Source: JAWWPY01 sp036394075 (lineage in GTDB: Bacteria > Actinomycetota > Actinomycetes > Streptosporangiales > Streptosporangiaceae). From it: 33,860 nt of DNA. Positions 7,086 to 15,339 of the stretch are shown here, one piece after another; the first letter of the stretch is position 1, and each line of letters opens with the position of its first letter. The notes under the pieces are model-generated. The model made no database searches. It saw only the letters and a list, made by a program, of their open reading frames with translations, and was not told where the DNA came from. The position numbers were made by a program, and so were the translations under genes. The stretch lies in NCBI GenBank assembly GCA_036394075.1, contig DASWFT010000704.1, positions 1-33,860 on the forward strand, in the 5' to 3' direction.

Positions 7086-7146
7086 GATCGTCCAGCGCAG
7101 GGGAGCACCACCGTCACACTGGTGCAATGACAAGGAGGATTTTGTT

Positions 7147-7653
7147 GTGTTTTCATTCCCGATTGACCGTGATCCCCGGCGGAGGAAGCGGCCACGCCGT
7201 GGCCTGACATTCGCCAGTGCCCTGGGCGCGGCGGCCACAGTCACCCTGCTCGCGGCGGGATGCTCTTCTTCTGGTTCATCGACGTCGGCCAGTTCCCCTA
7301 CCGCGTCAGCTCCTACGAGCGCCGCCGCGCCGACCTCGGCAGCAGCCTCCAGCCCAGCCGCGCAGGGCGGCGCCACCATCGTGACCGCGACGGAGACCGA
7401 GTTCCACATCGCATTGTCCGCAACCACTTTCAAAGCGGGCGCCTACAAGTTCACCGCGGTCAATAAGGGCAGCTTTTCGCACAATATCGTCATCAACGGG
7501 CCTGGGGTGAGCCAGGTGAAGACCCCGGACCTGATAGCGCCCGGTGAGTCTGAATCGGTCACGGTCACACTGCAGGCAGGAACCTACGACGTCTACTGCG
7601 GCGTTCCCGGCCACAAGGCCCAGGGTATGGACGTGAAGATCACCGTCTCCTGA
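7147..7653 (+). CDS. Cupredoxin-domain lipoprotein
   Basis: The product is a small secreted copper protein anchored in the membrane by lipid. GTG 7147 is chosen because AAGGAGGA ends 7 nt before it; upstream extensions lack a ribosome site and would bury the signal peptide. The 168-aa product has a twin-Arg-rich n-region, a hydrophobic segment and the lipobox LAAGC (Cys39). A Ser/Ala/Thr/Pro linker of about 35 residues follows, then a cupredoxin fold. Type-1 copper ligands are visible as His112 (SFSHNIV) and Cys151, His156 and Met161 in CGVPGHKAQGM, the C-x4-H-x4-M loop of plastocyanin-like proteins. It starts a three-gene run with two membrane proteins and faces a propeller lipoprotein. Electron carrier or copper carrier are both possible. 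Confidence 0.93.
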   Translation: MFSFPIDRDPRRRKRPRRGLTFASALGAAATVTLLAAGCSSSGSSTSASSPTASAPTSAAAPTSAAASSPAAQGGATIVTATETEFHIALSATTFKAGAYKFTAVNKGSFSHNIVINGPGVSQVKTPDLIAPGESESVTVTLQAGTYDVYCGVPGHKAQGMDVKITVS

Positions 7654-7663
7654 TGGGCATCCG

Positions 7664-8632
7664 GTGAACCTCGCGCTAATCGCCAGCGCCCCTGCCGCAC
7701 CCCGGATCCGGGATGCGGCAGGGGCAATCACCCGTCGGCACCTTGAGATAGCCCTGGGCGTGATCTGGGTGCTCGACGGTGCGCTGCAATTCCAGCCCTA
7801 CATGTTCAGTAACGCCTTCTTCGCCAACATGCTCGGCATGGCCAACATGGGCCTGCCTGGACCGGTTTCCTCCGGCATCTACCAGGTGACCAGGCTGCTC
7901 ACCATGCATCCGGTGATCTGGAACGCGCTGTTCGCATCCTTGCAGGTGGTGATCGGCATCGGGCTGATGTGGGGCCGCAGCGCAGCGCTCGCGCGGTGCG
8001 TCTCGATCGTCTGGGCCCTCGGCGTGTGGGTTGTCGGCGAAGGCGTCGGAGCCCTCTTCATGCCCGGCACGAGCGCGCTGAATGGCGCCCCGGGAGCCGC
8101 CCTGCTGTATGCGGTGGTGGCGGTCGTCCTCTGGCCGCGGCGCCGGGACGACGGTACCGCCCCCGCCAGCGCGGGACTGCTGGGCGCGACGGGGGCGCTG
8201 TGGTGCTGGGCTGTCCTGTGGGCGGGCCTGTCGCTACTCGAGCTTGGCGCCGCCAACCATGCCGCAGTAGTGCCAGCCGCCGAGGTGGCGAACATCGGGC
8301 CAGGGGAACCGGGGTGGCTCGCCGTGATCAACCAGGACGCCGGGCATCTGCTAGCCGGACGCGGCGCCGCCTTTGCCCTGGCGGCCGGGCTCGTCCAGCT
8401 CGCGGTCGGCCTGGGCGCGACGCGCCCTCGCTGGCGCCGGGTGGCTCTCAGTACGGGCATCGCGCTGGCCATCATCTACGGCGTGCTCGGCCAGGATCTC
8501 GGCGGCATTCTCACTGGGCGGGCGACCGATCCCGGGACTGCTCCGCTCCTCGTCCTGTTCGCCGTGGCGCTCTGGCCCCGGCGGCACCTCACCAGCTCCA
8601 ACCACACTCTCACCGGCAGGCCAAGCACATGA
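7664..8632 (+). CDS. Polytopic membrane protein of unknown function in the cupredoxin cluster
   Basis: The 322-aa protein has about eight hydrophobic helices. The two halves look similar: each begins with a helix carrying few charges and ends in a LWPRR motif (VVLWPRRRD near 165, ALWPRRHL near 307), suggesting an internal duplication. Conserved-looking polar sites inside the membrane region include W-x-LDGALQFQPYMF, LTMHPVIWN, AANHAA and NQDAGHLLAGRG; the His and Met residues could bind metal or haem. The first helix resembles DoxX-like proteins, but I do not recognise the family with certainty. GTG 7664 begins 10 nt after the cupredoxin stop, and the 3' end overlaps the next gene as ATGA. 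One operon is therefore likely. Confidence 0.8.
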   Translation: MNLALIASAPAAPRIRDAAGAITRRHLEIALGVIWVLDGALQFQPYMFSNAFFANMLGMANMGLPGPVSSGIYQVTRLLTMHPVIWNALFASLQVVIGIGLMWGRSAALARCVSIVWALGVWVVGEGVGALFMPGTSALNGAPGAALLYAVVAVVLWPRRRDDGTAPASAGLLGATGALWCWAVLWAGLSLLELGAANHAAVVPAAEVANIGPGEPGWLAVINQDAGHLLAGRGAAFALAAGLVQLAVGLGATRPRWRRVALSTGIALAIIYGVLGQDLGGILTGRATDPGTAPLLVLFAVALWPRRHLTSSNHTLTGRPST

Positions 8633-9105
8633 GCCAGAACGTCACGCAACAGTCCAATCCCAGCCAGCGGCCCTGGGTGGCCCTGCTGGCTCGCGGCCCG
8701 GCGGCCATCGCCTCGCCAGCGACCCGCGCCGCGGTCACCGTCCTGATTCTGATCGGCGCGGTCGCCACGGTCGGCTCGGGGGTCATCCACCTCTACCTGT
8801 GGGGCGAGGCGAACGGGTATCGGCAGATACACATCATCGGCCCGCTGTTCCTGGTTCAGGGGATTTCGGCCGTCGTGATCGGGCTGCTGGCCGCCGCGGC
8901 GCGGCGCCTCGTCGTCGTGCTCGCCGCGGCCGGGCTGCTGGCCGGCACTATCGCGGGCCTCATCTTCACGATCGAGGTCGGCATGTTCGGCTTCAGGGAA
9001 AGCTGGGGTGCTCCCTATGTCCGCACCTCGCTGTACGAAGAGATCGCCGGAGCCGTCGTGCTCCTCATCGCGGCATGGCCGTTGGCCCGGGCTTCACGCT
9101 CGTGA
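8629..9105 (+). CDS. Four-helix membrane protein of the cupredoxin cluster
   Basis: The 158-aa protein has four predicted membrane segments: about 36-56 (AVTVLILIGAVATVGSGVIHL), 72-90, 93-112 and 136-153. A conserved-looking HLYLW-x5-GYRQIHIIG stretch follows helix 1, with His residues near the outer face, and FRESWGAPYVRTSLYEEIAG precedes helix 4. The start ATG overlaps the stop of the previous gene by 4 bp. The stop abuts the stop of the opposing propeller gene with no spacer. Family not recognised; the association with a cupredoxin suggests a role in copper or electron handling at the membrane. Confidence 0.8.
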   Translation: MSQNVTQQSNPSQRPWVALLARGPAAIASPATRAAVTVLILIGAVATVGSGVIHLYLWGEANGYRQIHIIGPLFLVQGISAVVIGLLAAAARRLVVVLAAAGLLAGTIAGLIFTIEVGMFGFRESWGAPYVRTSLYEEIAGAVVLLIAAWPLARASRS

Positions 9106-10317
9106 TCAGCGGAAGTTGCCGGTATGGCCCAGGGAGTACCGGCCTGGCTGCGGGAAAATGCACAGCCCGTGAGGCCCAGCCCCGACCGGTATCTCGGCGA
9201 TCAGGTGGCCGTTGGCCGTTGACATGGCATAGACGACCCCGTTGTACCGGCCGCCCCACCACATGACTTTCCCGTCGGGGGTGATGCCGCCCATGTCGGG
9301 GGATCCGCCGCCGGGGATCGCCCACGTGTGCAGCACCGTGTCGGTGGCCGTGCTGATTACCGAGACCGAGCCTGCGTTCCGGTTCGACACGAACACGTAC
9401 TTGGCGTCGCGGCTGATCAGCAGGCCGTGCGCGCCGAGCCCGGTATGGATGAAGCCGATCTTGCGGAAATGCGCGGCGTCGATCAGCCAGATGCCGTTCG
9501 CGATCATGTCAGCGACGTAGAAGACCTTCCCGTCCGGGGAGAGCCGGACGTCCTGGGGCATGCTGCCGCCGGGAATCCGCATCATGTCGGTCGCGAGGCC
9601 CATCCGCAACGTCCCGAGCACCTTGTGCGCCTGGACGTCGATATACACAACCTGCCCGCTGAACTCGCAGCTCGCCACCGCGTAGCGGCCGTCCACGGTG
9701 AAGTCCATGTGGTTGACACCGGAACAGGGCACGCTCATTGAGTACAGGAGCCGCATCGTGTGGGGATCGCGGAAGTCGATGCGGTCGTACAGCTCGGCCA
9801 TGGTGAGCGCATACTTCCCGTCCTGGGTGAAGTACAGGTTGTAGGGGTCGGTGACGGGAATCGGCGTGCCGGGCTGGCCGGTCGCCGGGTTGATCGGGAC
9901 CAGGGTGTTGCCATCGGTGTCGTTCACGTACAACACCGAGCCGTCCCATGACGGTGTTACGTGGTTCGGCTGCCCCCCCACCGGGAATTCACCGATGACC
10001 TTGTACGTCTGCGGGTCGATGACGGTGACGGTATTACTCAAGCTGTTCGGCACGTAGACCCTGACCGGGTCCCGGAGCCAGTTCGGGTTGATCATGCCCG
10101 GGCCGATGTGCGCGTAGACGTTGACCGGGGTGGGCGACGGGGTTGGCTTGACGACCGCGTGCGAAGTGGCCGCCCGCGTCGTTTCCGGTTTCACGTTCGA
10201 CGCTGACGTAGCCGAAGACGAACACCCGGCCGCGGCGCCGACGATGAGCGCCGTTACCAGTGCCGTACCGATCTTCGCGGTGGTGGGGCTGATCAAACAG
10301 CGCCGCAAATCCCTCAC
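9106..10317 (-). CDS. YVTN/YncE-type beta-propeller lipoprotein
   Basis: The 403-aa protein begins with a signal peptide and the lipobox AAGC (Cys32), then a Ser/Thr/Pro linker. Six or seven propeller blades of about 40 residues follow, with the recurring pattern VYVPNSLSNTVTVIDPQTYKVIGEFPVGGQPNHV: successive blades show YVNDTDGNTLVPINP, FVSNRNAGSVSVIST and VYAMSTANGHLIAEIPVG. This is the 40-residue YVTN repeat also seen near nitrite reductase cytochrome d1-type propellers and YncE. Residues such as Cys/Met/His in PCSGVNHMDF and MMRIPGGSMPQD are notable but unproven metal ligands. GTG 10317 is used; a clear ribosome site is lacking. It converges on the cupredoxin operon with zero intergenic bases and probably works with it on the cell surface. 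Confidence 0.88.
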   Translation of the reverse strand: MRDLRRCLISPTTAKIGTALVTALIVGAAAGCSSSATSASNVKPETTRAATSHAVVKPTPSPTPVNVYAHIGPGMINPNWLRDPVRVYVPNSLSNTVTVIDPQTYKVIGEFPVGGQPNHVTPSWDGSVLYVNDTDGNTLVPINPATGQPGTPIPVTDPYNLYFTQDGKYALTMAELYDRIDFRDPHTMRLLYSMSVPCSGVNHMDFTVDGRYAVASCEFSGQVVYIDVQAHKVLGTLRMGLATDMMRIPGGSMPQDVRLSPDGKVFYVADMIANGIWLIDAAHFRKIGFIHTGLGAHGLLISRDAKYVFVSNRNAGSVSVISTATDTVLHTWAIPGGGSPDMGGITPDGKVMWWGGRYNGVVYAMSTANGHLIAEIPVGAGPHGLCIFPQPGRYSLGHTGNFR

Positions 10318-10333
10318 AACACCCGCACTCTAG

Positions 10334-10654
10334 CGGCCCGCCGGCCGCCCAGGGGACCAAGCCGGTAGAACCAGCGACCGCGAACTCATTAGCAAGGACG
10401 TCCCGCAAAGCCTCCAGTCCCTCAAGCAGGAGCTTCCAGGAGACTTGCACGTCACCGGCAGTCCCACCCTGGTCCGCTGGCTGCTCGCACGAGGCCTCCT
10501 CGACGAACTGCGCCTCCAGGTCTCACCCGTTCTCGTCGGGAAGGGCCAGCGCCTCTTCGACACCTCCACCGCGGCCACGGCCCTCGATCTGGTTCAGTGC
10601 AAGCCCCTGCCCAACGGCGTGCTGTCCCTGACCTATCGAACGTCGAGCGACTAG
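10334..10654 (+). pseudogene. 5'-truncated RibD/dihydrofolate-reductase-fold protein
   Basis: An open frame from just after a TAG at 10331 to 10654 encodes the C-terminal third of a RibD_C/DHFR-family reductase: GDLHVTGSPTLVRWLLARGL, then DELRLQVSPVLVGKGQRLF. These are the typical last strands and helix. The N-terminal half with the NADPH and substrate sites is missing, and no ATG or ribosome site is found upstream; a TTG at 10445 would give only 69 aa. It abuts the start of the propeller lipoprotein gene, so a rearrangement may have removed the front. A short functional product is unlikely. Confidence 0.75.
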
Positions 10655-10685
10655 GGCCAGCGCTTCTACTTACGGCGCGCAGGCG

Positions 10686-12215
10686 CTATCCGGCACCGGC
10701 ACTCGCCCGCAGGCCTGGCCGGAGTCCCGCCTGGACCGCCAGCTCAAACGCGTGGGCCAGCCCGATCAGCTTCGGTTCGCTCCAGGCTGACCCGAGGAAG
10801 GACAGGCCCACCGGAAGCCCAGCGAAAGACCCACACGGAACGGAAACCGTTGGGTATCCCGCCACCGCCGCAGGAACCGAGGTATGGAAGACGTCGTAAT
10901 CACCGAGCACGTAATCGGTCAGGCAGGCGGGATTGGCGGTGAGGGTGATCACCGCGTCGAGATAGTGCCCAGCCAGCGGACCGTCCAGGGCCGCCCGGGC
11001 GAGCCGGGTCGCGGCGCCCCGGTCCTCCAGTGCGGCCGGGTCGGCCGGGTCCCCGCTGCTGGCCTCCGCTTTCTCGAACAGTTCCTGGCCGAAGTACCTC
11101 AGCACCTCGTTTCCGTTACGGGAATTGAATGCAATGAGTTCGGCCAAGGTCGCCGGGTGGCGGCCGGGAAGCGCGCCCAGGTAGGCGTTGAGATCGCGCT
11201 TGAACTCGTGCAACAGCGCGGCGAACTCGTGCCCGCTAATCTCATCCACCCCAGGCAATTCGACTGGGTCAAGCACCTCTGCGCCGAGATCGCGGAGCCG
11301 GTCCAGCGCTGCGTCGAGCACCGCGGTGATGGCCTGCTTAGCCCCGGCGCAGCCATCTCGCCACACGCCCAGGCGCGCGCCAGCCAGGGCGCCCGCGTCA
11401 AGAAAAGCCGTGTAGTCACGCGGCCGCCCGTCGGCCGCGCTGGTCGCCGGGTCCGCCGGGTCCTCGCCGGCCATGACATTGAGCAGGGCGGCGGCGTCGG
11501 CCACCGTTCGGGCCATCGGGCCCGCGGTGTCCTGCGCGGACGATATCGGCACGATCCCCGCGCGGCTGACCAGGCCGAGGGTTGGCTTGAGGCCAACGAT
11601 CCCGCAGGCGCTGGCGGGGCACACGATGGAGCCGTCTGTCTCGGTGCCGACGGCGAGCAGGGCCATGCCCGCCGCCACGGCTACCCCCGAGCCGGAGCTG
11701 GAACCCGAAGGATTACGGTCCAGCGCGTACGGGTTCGCTGCCTGGCCGCCCAGGGTGCTCCAGCCGCTGGTGGAGTGCGTGGACCGGAAGTTGGCCCACT
11801 CGGACAGGTTCGCCTTGCCGATGATCACAGCGCCGGCCTCGCGCAGCCGCGTGACCAGGAAGGCGTCGCCGGACTCCGCCTCCAGCAGCGCTGGCGAACC
11901 GGCCGTGGCAGGCATGCCGCGTACCGCGATATTGTCCTTGACCAGGACTGGGACGCCCTCTAGCGGCCCTCGTCCCCGGCCCTCGCCGCGCATCCGGTCG
12001 CTCGCCGCCGCCTCGCTAGCGGCCCCGGAGTTGACGCGGATGACCGCCCGCAGTTGCGGGTTCAGCCGCTCGGTGCGGGCCAGGTAGAACTCGATCAGGT
12101 CGACCGAGGTCAGCGCGCCCGAGGCCATCGCCTGCTGAAGCGCGGAGACTGTTGCGCCTTCCGCGTCGACTTCCGTGCCACCGATGGTCTCCGCTGCGGC
12201 GCCGCGCTCAGCCAT
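10686..12215 (-). CDS. Amidase-signature-family enzyme
   Basis: These enzymes hydrolyse C-N amide bonds with a Ser-cisSer-Lys triad. From ATG 12215 the product is 509 aa. The Lys is in LVKDNIAVRGMPATAGS and the Ser-rich loop is NPSGSSSGSGVAVAAGMALLAVGTETDGS, which holds the cis-Ser and the nucleophile in the GTETDGS strand. ACGIVGLKPTLG follows as usual. Downstream parts resemble the long actinobacterial and fungal-type amidases (PDQ/peptide-amidase group) and not GatA, and no gatB/gatC lies nearby. A TTG/GTG-type extension to 12281 would cross the promoter region, and its sequence does not look like protein. The start lacks a ribosome site. A symmetric element at 12239-12252 lies between it and the divergent YbaK gene. 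Confidence 0.9.
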   Translation of the reverse strand: MAERGAAAETIGGTEVDAEGATVSALQQAMASGALTSVDLIEFYLARTERLNPQLRAVIRVNSGAASEAAASDRMRGEGRGRGPLEGVPVLVKDNIAVRGMPATAGSPALLEAESGDAFLVTRLREAGAVIIGKANLSEWANFRSTHSTSGWSTLGGQAANPYALDRNPSGSSSGSGVAVAAGMALLAVGTETDGSIVCPASACGIVGLKPTLGLVSRAGIVPISSAQDTAGPMARTVADAAALLNVMAGEDPADPATSAADGRPRDYTAFLDAGALAGARLGVWRDGCAGAKQAITAVLDAALDRLRDLGAEVLDPVELPGVDEISGHEFAALLHEFKRDLNAYLGALPGRHPATLAELIAFNSRNGNEVLRYFGQELFEKAEASSGDPADPAALEDRGAATRLARAALDGPLAGHYLDAVITLTANPACLTDYVLGDYDVFHTSVPAAVAGYPTVSVPCGSFAGLPVGLSFLGSAWSEPKLIGLAHAFELAVQAGLRPGLRASAGAG

Positions 12216-12238
12216 GGGGGCAGGATAAGCCCCAGGGG

Positions 12239-12252
12239 CGTATAGGTATACG
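12239..12252. promoter_or_regulatory. Inverted repeat CGTATA-N2-TATACG in a divergent promoter
   Basis: CGTATAGGTATACG has 6-bp arms with a 2-nt centre. It is the only AT-rich spot between the divergent amidase and YbaK genes, 24 bp from the amidase ATG. It could be an operator. It could also be overlapping -10 boxes: TATACC/TATACG on the two strands would place the amidase transcript start close to its ATG. Confidence 0.4.
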
Positions 12253-12341
12253 TGAGGTTTTGCCGACTTCGCGCTGCTCACAGTGCCGGAGGTCGGGCCG
12301 CGTGGCTGGGCAGTCCTAGACTGCCGGACGTGGGAACGCGC

Positions 12342-12878
12342 ATGGGAAGCCTGGAACTAGTAGCAGCCCTGGAGCGACCGGATCTGCTCGCCCCGCCAGT
12401 GGGCGCCGCCCTGGCGGAGCTGGACCGCGTGCTGCCGGCCGGAGCGGTGGAAGTCGCGGAGATCGACCCAGACCTGGCCGACACAGCCGAGTTCTGCGAG
12501 CGCTACGGGATCGCCCTGGCCGAATCGGCCAACTGCGTCGTCGTGGCCGGGCGCAGGGGTGGCGAAACCCGGTTCGCGGCCTGTGTCGTGCTGGCCACCA
12601 CGCGCGCTGACGTGAATGGGGTCGTCCGCCGCCAGCTGGACGTGCGCAAGGCGTCGTTCGCCCCGGTCGATGTGGCCGTGGCCGAGACCGCGATGGAGTA
12701 CGGGGGCATCACGCCGATCGGCCTTCCGGATGGCTGGCCGGTGTTCCTGGACGCGGCGGTCGCCGCCACACCTCGGGTCGTGATCGGCAGTGGTGTCCGG
12801 CGCTCGAAGCTCGCGCTCACCGGTGACATGCTCCGACGTCTTCCCGGCGTCACGCTCCTCGAAGGGGTCGGCCGTTAG
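12342..12878 (+). CDS. YbaK/ProX-type aminoacyl-tRNA deacylase
   Basis: This family removes mischarged amino acids from tRNA in trans, chiefly Ala or Cys from tRNA-Pro. The product is 178 aa from ATG 12342 (GTG 12330 is an alternative; neither has a strong ribosome site). The fold is recognisable in the central region: CVVVAGRRGGETRFAACVVLATTRADVN, the catalytic-Lys region VRKASFAPVDVAVAETAMEYGGITPIGLPDGWPVFLD, and the GSGVRRSKLALTGDML end. The GGITPxGLP loop is typical of actinobacterial members. It stands alone, diverging from an amidase, and its stop overlaps the stop of the convergent protease gene (TTAG). Confidence 0.85.
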   Translation: MGSLELVAALERPDLLAPPVGAALAELDRVLPAGAVEVAEIDPDLADTAEFCERYGIALAESANCVVVAGRRGGETRFAACVVLATTRADVNGVVRRQLDVRKASFAPVDVAVAETAMEYGGITPIGLPDGWPVFLDAAVAATPRVVIGSGVRRSKLALTGDMLRRLPGVTLLEGVGR

Positions 12879-13654
12879 GGCAGCCAGGAGACGTGGCCGT
12901 GCAGGGTCGCGTACCCGACGAAAGCCACGCTGTCGATGAGCGCGTGCGCGACGATCAGCGGGGTCACCCTCCCCCACCGGCGATAGAGCACAGCGAAGAT
13001 GGCGCCCATGGTCGCGTTGCCGACAAATCCGCCGAGCCCCTGATACAGGTGGTAGGAGCCACGCACGACCGCGCTCAGCGCGATGGCCCGGGCTGGCGTC
13101 CAGCCCAGTTGATCCAGCCGTCGCAGCAGGTAGCCGACGACGAGGATCTCCTCGACGACTCCGTTCCGCGTCGCGTCGAGAATCAGCACCGGGATGCGCC
13201 ACCAGAGGGCGGGCAGACTCTCCGGAACGACGTTGAGGCTGACGCCAAGGTGGAACGCGGCCAGGTACAGGCCCAGGCCGGATCCGCCGATGAGGGCCGC
13301 GAGGATTGCCCCGCGGGTGGCGTCCTGTGCCGGGTGCTCATTATCCAGTCCCATCGCCGACGGCCCCGCGCCCTCCCTGGCCAGTAGGTAGAAGACCAGA
13401 GCGACCGGGGCGAGCGTGGCGAGGATGCTGGCCAGCTGCAAGGCGAGGTCCAGCCAGGGGCGGCCGGGGGCGAGCGACCCGACGAGCAGGGCCCGCTGCT
13501 TGCCGAGCGGCTTCACCGCCGTGATAGACCCGATCAGCTGGATGATCGCGAAGAGGGCGCTGGCGCCGAGCGAGAGGCCGAAGACGATGACGATCTCCCA
13601 GCCAAGCAGCCGCCTGGTCAGCGGTGGGAGGCTGGTCTGCTGACCCTGGGTCAC
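12875..13654 (-). CDS. CPBP-family intramembrane glutamic protease
   Basis: The 259-aa protein has about seven membrane helices. The CPBP (CAAX protease/Abi) motifs are visible: EE in RNGVVEEILVVGYLLRRLD, the second motif around VRGSYHLYQG, and the third HALIDSVAF near the C-terminus. Related proteins are Rce1-like proteases; bacterial ones act in bacteriocin immunity, or as membrane protein processing enzymes of unknown substrate. GTG 13654 is the start, and the next gene upstream (ZIP transporter) ends 31 bp before it on the same strand, so co-transcription is likely. No bacteriocin gene is present nearby. Confidence 0.9.
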   Translation of the reverse strand: MTQGQQTSLPPLTRRLLGWEIVIVFGLSLGASALFAIIQLIGSITAVKPLGKQRALLVGSLAPGRPWLDLALQLASILATLAPVALVFYLLAREGAGPSAMGLDNEHPAQDATRGAILAALIGGSGLGLYLAAFHLGVSLNVVPESLPALWWRIPVLILDATRNGVVEEILVVGYLLRRLDQLGWTPARAIALSAVVRGSYHLYQGLGGFVGNATMGAIFAVLYRRWGRVTPLIVAHALIDSVAFVGYATLHGHVSWLP

Positions 13655-13684
13655 CTGAGGACTCTAACGCCGCCGCCCGCCCCC

Positions 13685-14524
13685 TCAGGCACCTGCCGCG
13701 GTGACGATCGCGTCGGTGACGAAGCCCAGCACAAGCCCGGACAGGATCGCCCAGGTGATCACGACCTTCAGCCTGGTCGCGCGGGCCACGGCGAGCAGCT
13801 CGATGACCACGTAGAGGATCGAGCCGGCCGCAAGGGCAAGGAAGGCGACGCTCAGGAGGGGGTTGGTCACCTGCTCGCCAATAATGGTGCCGAGGAAGGT
13901 CGGGCCGCCCCCGATGAGCCCGAGGACCGCGAGCCGCCCCCACGACGGCCGCTCCTGCGCCGCCGCGAGGGGGGCCACGATGCCGAAGCCCTCGGTCGCA
14001 TTGTGCGCGCCGAATCCGATGACCAGCAGGAGCGCCAGGCTCAGCTGGCCGGCCGCGGCCGAGGTGCCGATGGCGAGTCCCTCGCCGAAGTTGTGCATGC
14101 CGATGCCGACGGCGATGAGCATCGACAGCTGGAGCGCCCTGGCGCGTGCCGCCTCCGTGCCCGCTGGGAGCACTGTTGGCCGCGCGGTCGCCGCGCCTGG
14201 CCCCTCGGGCCGGGCGGAGCGGGCGCGGTAGGCGATCCAGCGATCGAAGTAGACCAGGCCGAGCAGGCCAAGCCCGGCACACGCGAGCATCACGGTGCCG
14301 TCGGCGACGGCCGTCGCGTAATGATGATGGCTCAGTGCGCTGGCGGCTGGGTCCCACGCATGCGTGAGCACGTCCCAGAGCAAGAACAGGAGGATCCCGA
14401 TGGCAGTGCCACCCAGGAAGGCCTTCACCCTCGGGGCTGGTGCGTGCATCCGGCCGAGCGGCAGGCCCAGGAAGATCGTGACGCCTGCTATGGCTCCCAG
14501 CAGGGCGATCTGGCTTGACGACAC
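13685..14524 (-). CDS. ZIP-family divalent metal transporter
   Basis: The 279-aa protein has eight membrane helices in the ZIP pattern. The two metal-binding helices carry GIGMHNFGEGLAIG (TM4) and GFGAHNATEGFGIV (TM5), the paired HNxxEG signatures of zinc/iron permeases. A cytoplasmic loop rich in Arg/Pro/Ala lies between TM3 and TM4, where other ZIPs have a His-rich loop; here it has no His cluster, but LSHHHYATAV precedes TM3 on the outer side. GTG 14524 has GGAGGAG 7 nt upstream. A CPBP protease gene follows. Substrate could be Zn, Fe or Mn. No metal-regulator site was recognised. Confidence 0.93.
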   Translation of the reverse strand: MSSSQIALLGAIAGVTIFLGLPLGRMHAPAPRVKAFLGGTAIGILLFLLWDVLTHAWDPAASALSHHHYATAVADGTVMLACAGLGLLGLVYFDRWIAYRARSARPEGPGAATARPTVLPAGTEAARARALQLSMLIAVGIGMHNFGEGLAIGTSAAAGQLSLALLLVIGFGAHNATEGFGIVAPLAAAQERPSWGRLAVLGLIGGGPTFLGTIIGEQVTNPLLSVAFLALAAGSILYVVIELLAVARATRLKVVITWAILSGLVLGFVTDAIVTAAGA

Positions 14525-14619
14525 GACAGTGCTCCTCCGCGAGCCCGACGATTGCGATCCCGATCGAGGCTAACCTGACGTGGCGGTTGTGCGGACAGGC
14601 GGGATTGACCACGGAACCG

Positions 14620-15339
14620 TCAGCCTGCGGCCTGGCCCGGATCGGGAGAACGGAACCGGCCGGCCGCATCGGGCGGAAGCGGGCGTACCAGGCCGCTCTG
14701 ATAAGCGGTGACGACGAGTTGGGCCCGGTCGCGGGCGCCAAGTTTGACCATGGCGCGGTTGACATGTGTTTTGGCGGTGGCCGGGCTGAGCACGAGGTGG
14801 GCCGCGATCTCGTCGTTGGAAAGCCCGGTGGCTACGAGCGCCACGACCTCGCGTTCCCGGTTGGTGAGCGCGGTGAGCTGGGGTGGCTGCGGCAGGTCGG
14901 CGTGCTCGGGGAAAGTCAGGTAACGGGCAATCAGGGCGCTGGTGGCGGTGGGTGACAGGAGGGCTTCGCCCCGGCTGATCACCCGGATGGCCGCGAGCAA
15001 CTCCTCAGCCTGAGCGCTCTTGCCGAGGAAGCCACTCGCGCCGCAGCGCAACGCCTGGAACACGTATTCATCGAGCTCGAAGGTGGTCAGGATGAGGATG
15101 TGCACGCCGGCCAGATCCTCGTCCTCCGTGATCAGCCGGGTGGCGGTCAGGCCGTCCGTGCCGGGCATGCGGATATCCATCAGCACCACGTCGGCCTGGG
15201 TGGCCTTGGCCAGCTCCACGGCCTCGCGCCCGTCCGAGGCCTCGCCGACGACCTGCAGGTCGGGCTGGGAATCGATGAGGACCTTGAAACCGGCACGGAG
15301 CAGGGGCTGGTCGTCGGCGAGCAGGACCCGGATCGTCAT
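14620..15339 (-). CDS. NarL/LuxR-type response regulator
   Basis: The 239-aa protein has an N-terminal receiver domain with the acidic pair Asp9/Asp10, phospho-acceptor Asp55 (VVLMDIRMPGTDG), switch residue Thr in LILTTFELDEYV and Lys in GFLGKSAQAEELL. A C-terminal LuxR helix-turn-helix covers about residues 153-210 (LTNREREVVALVATGLSNDEIAAHLVLSPATAKTHVNRAM split across the domain). Its ATG overlaps the stop of the sensor kinase gene by 4 bp (ATGA), so the pair is co-translated. Its target is unknown; the divergent ABC transporter at 17207-18737 is the obvious candidate by analogy with similar actinobacterial loci. Confidence 0.95.
   Translation of the reverse strand: MTIRVLLADDQPLLRAGFKVLIDSQPDLQVVGEASDGREAVELAKATQADVVLMDIRMPGTDGLTATRLITEDEDLAGVHILILTTFELDEYVFQALRCGASGFLGKSAQAEELLAAIRVISRGEALLSPTATSALIARYLTFPEHADLPQPPQLTALTNREREVVALVATGLSNDEIAAHLVLSPATAKTHVNRAMVKLGARDRAQLVVTAYQSGLVRPLPPDAAGRFRSPDPGQAAG

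Larger units (their letters stand above)
6575..7146. other. Gene-poor interval with a GntR/UTRA relic and the cupredoxin promoter
   Basis: No intact gene is supported in these 572 bases. GCCGGGTACCCGGC at 6579-6592 is a perfect 14-bp palindrome just after secD and could fold in the mRNA end. A UTRA-domain relic lies at 6668-6799 on the minus strand. The rest to about 7020 shows open frames of biased composition only. The last 120 bases carry candidate regulatory repeats and the ribosome-binding site of the cupredoxin gene (AAGGAGGA, 7132-7139). Confidence 0.6.

Noticed and set aside
13341..14765. Minus-strand frame of 474 codons across the ZIP and CPBP genes
   Set aside because: Same strand but other frame than two genes with clear motifs. 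The product is Arg/Gly/Pro-rich with no domain.
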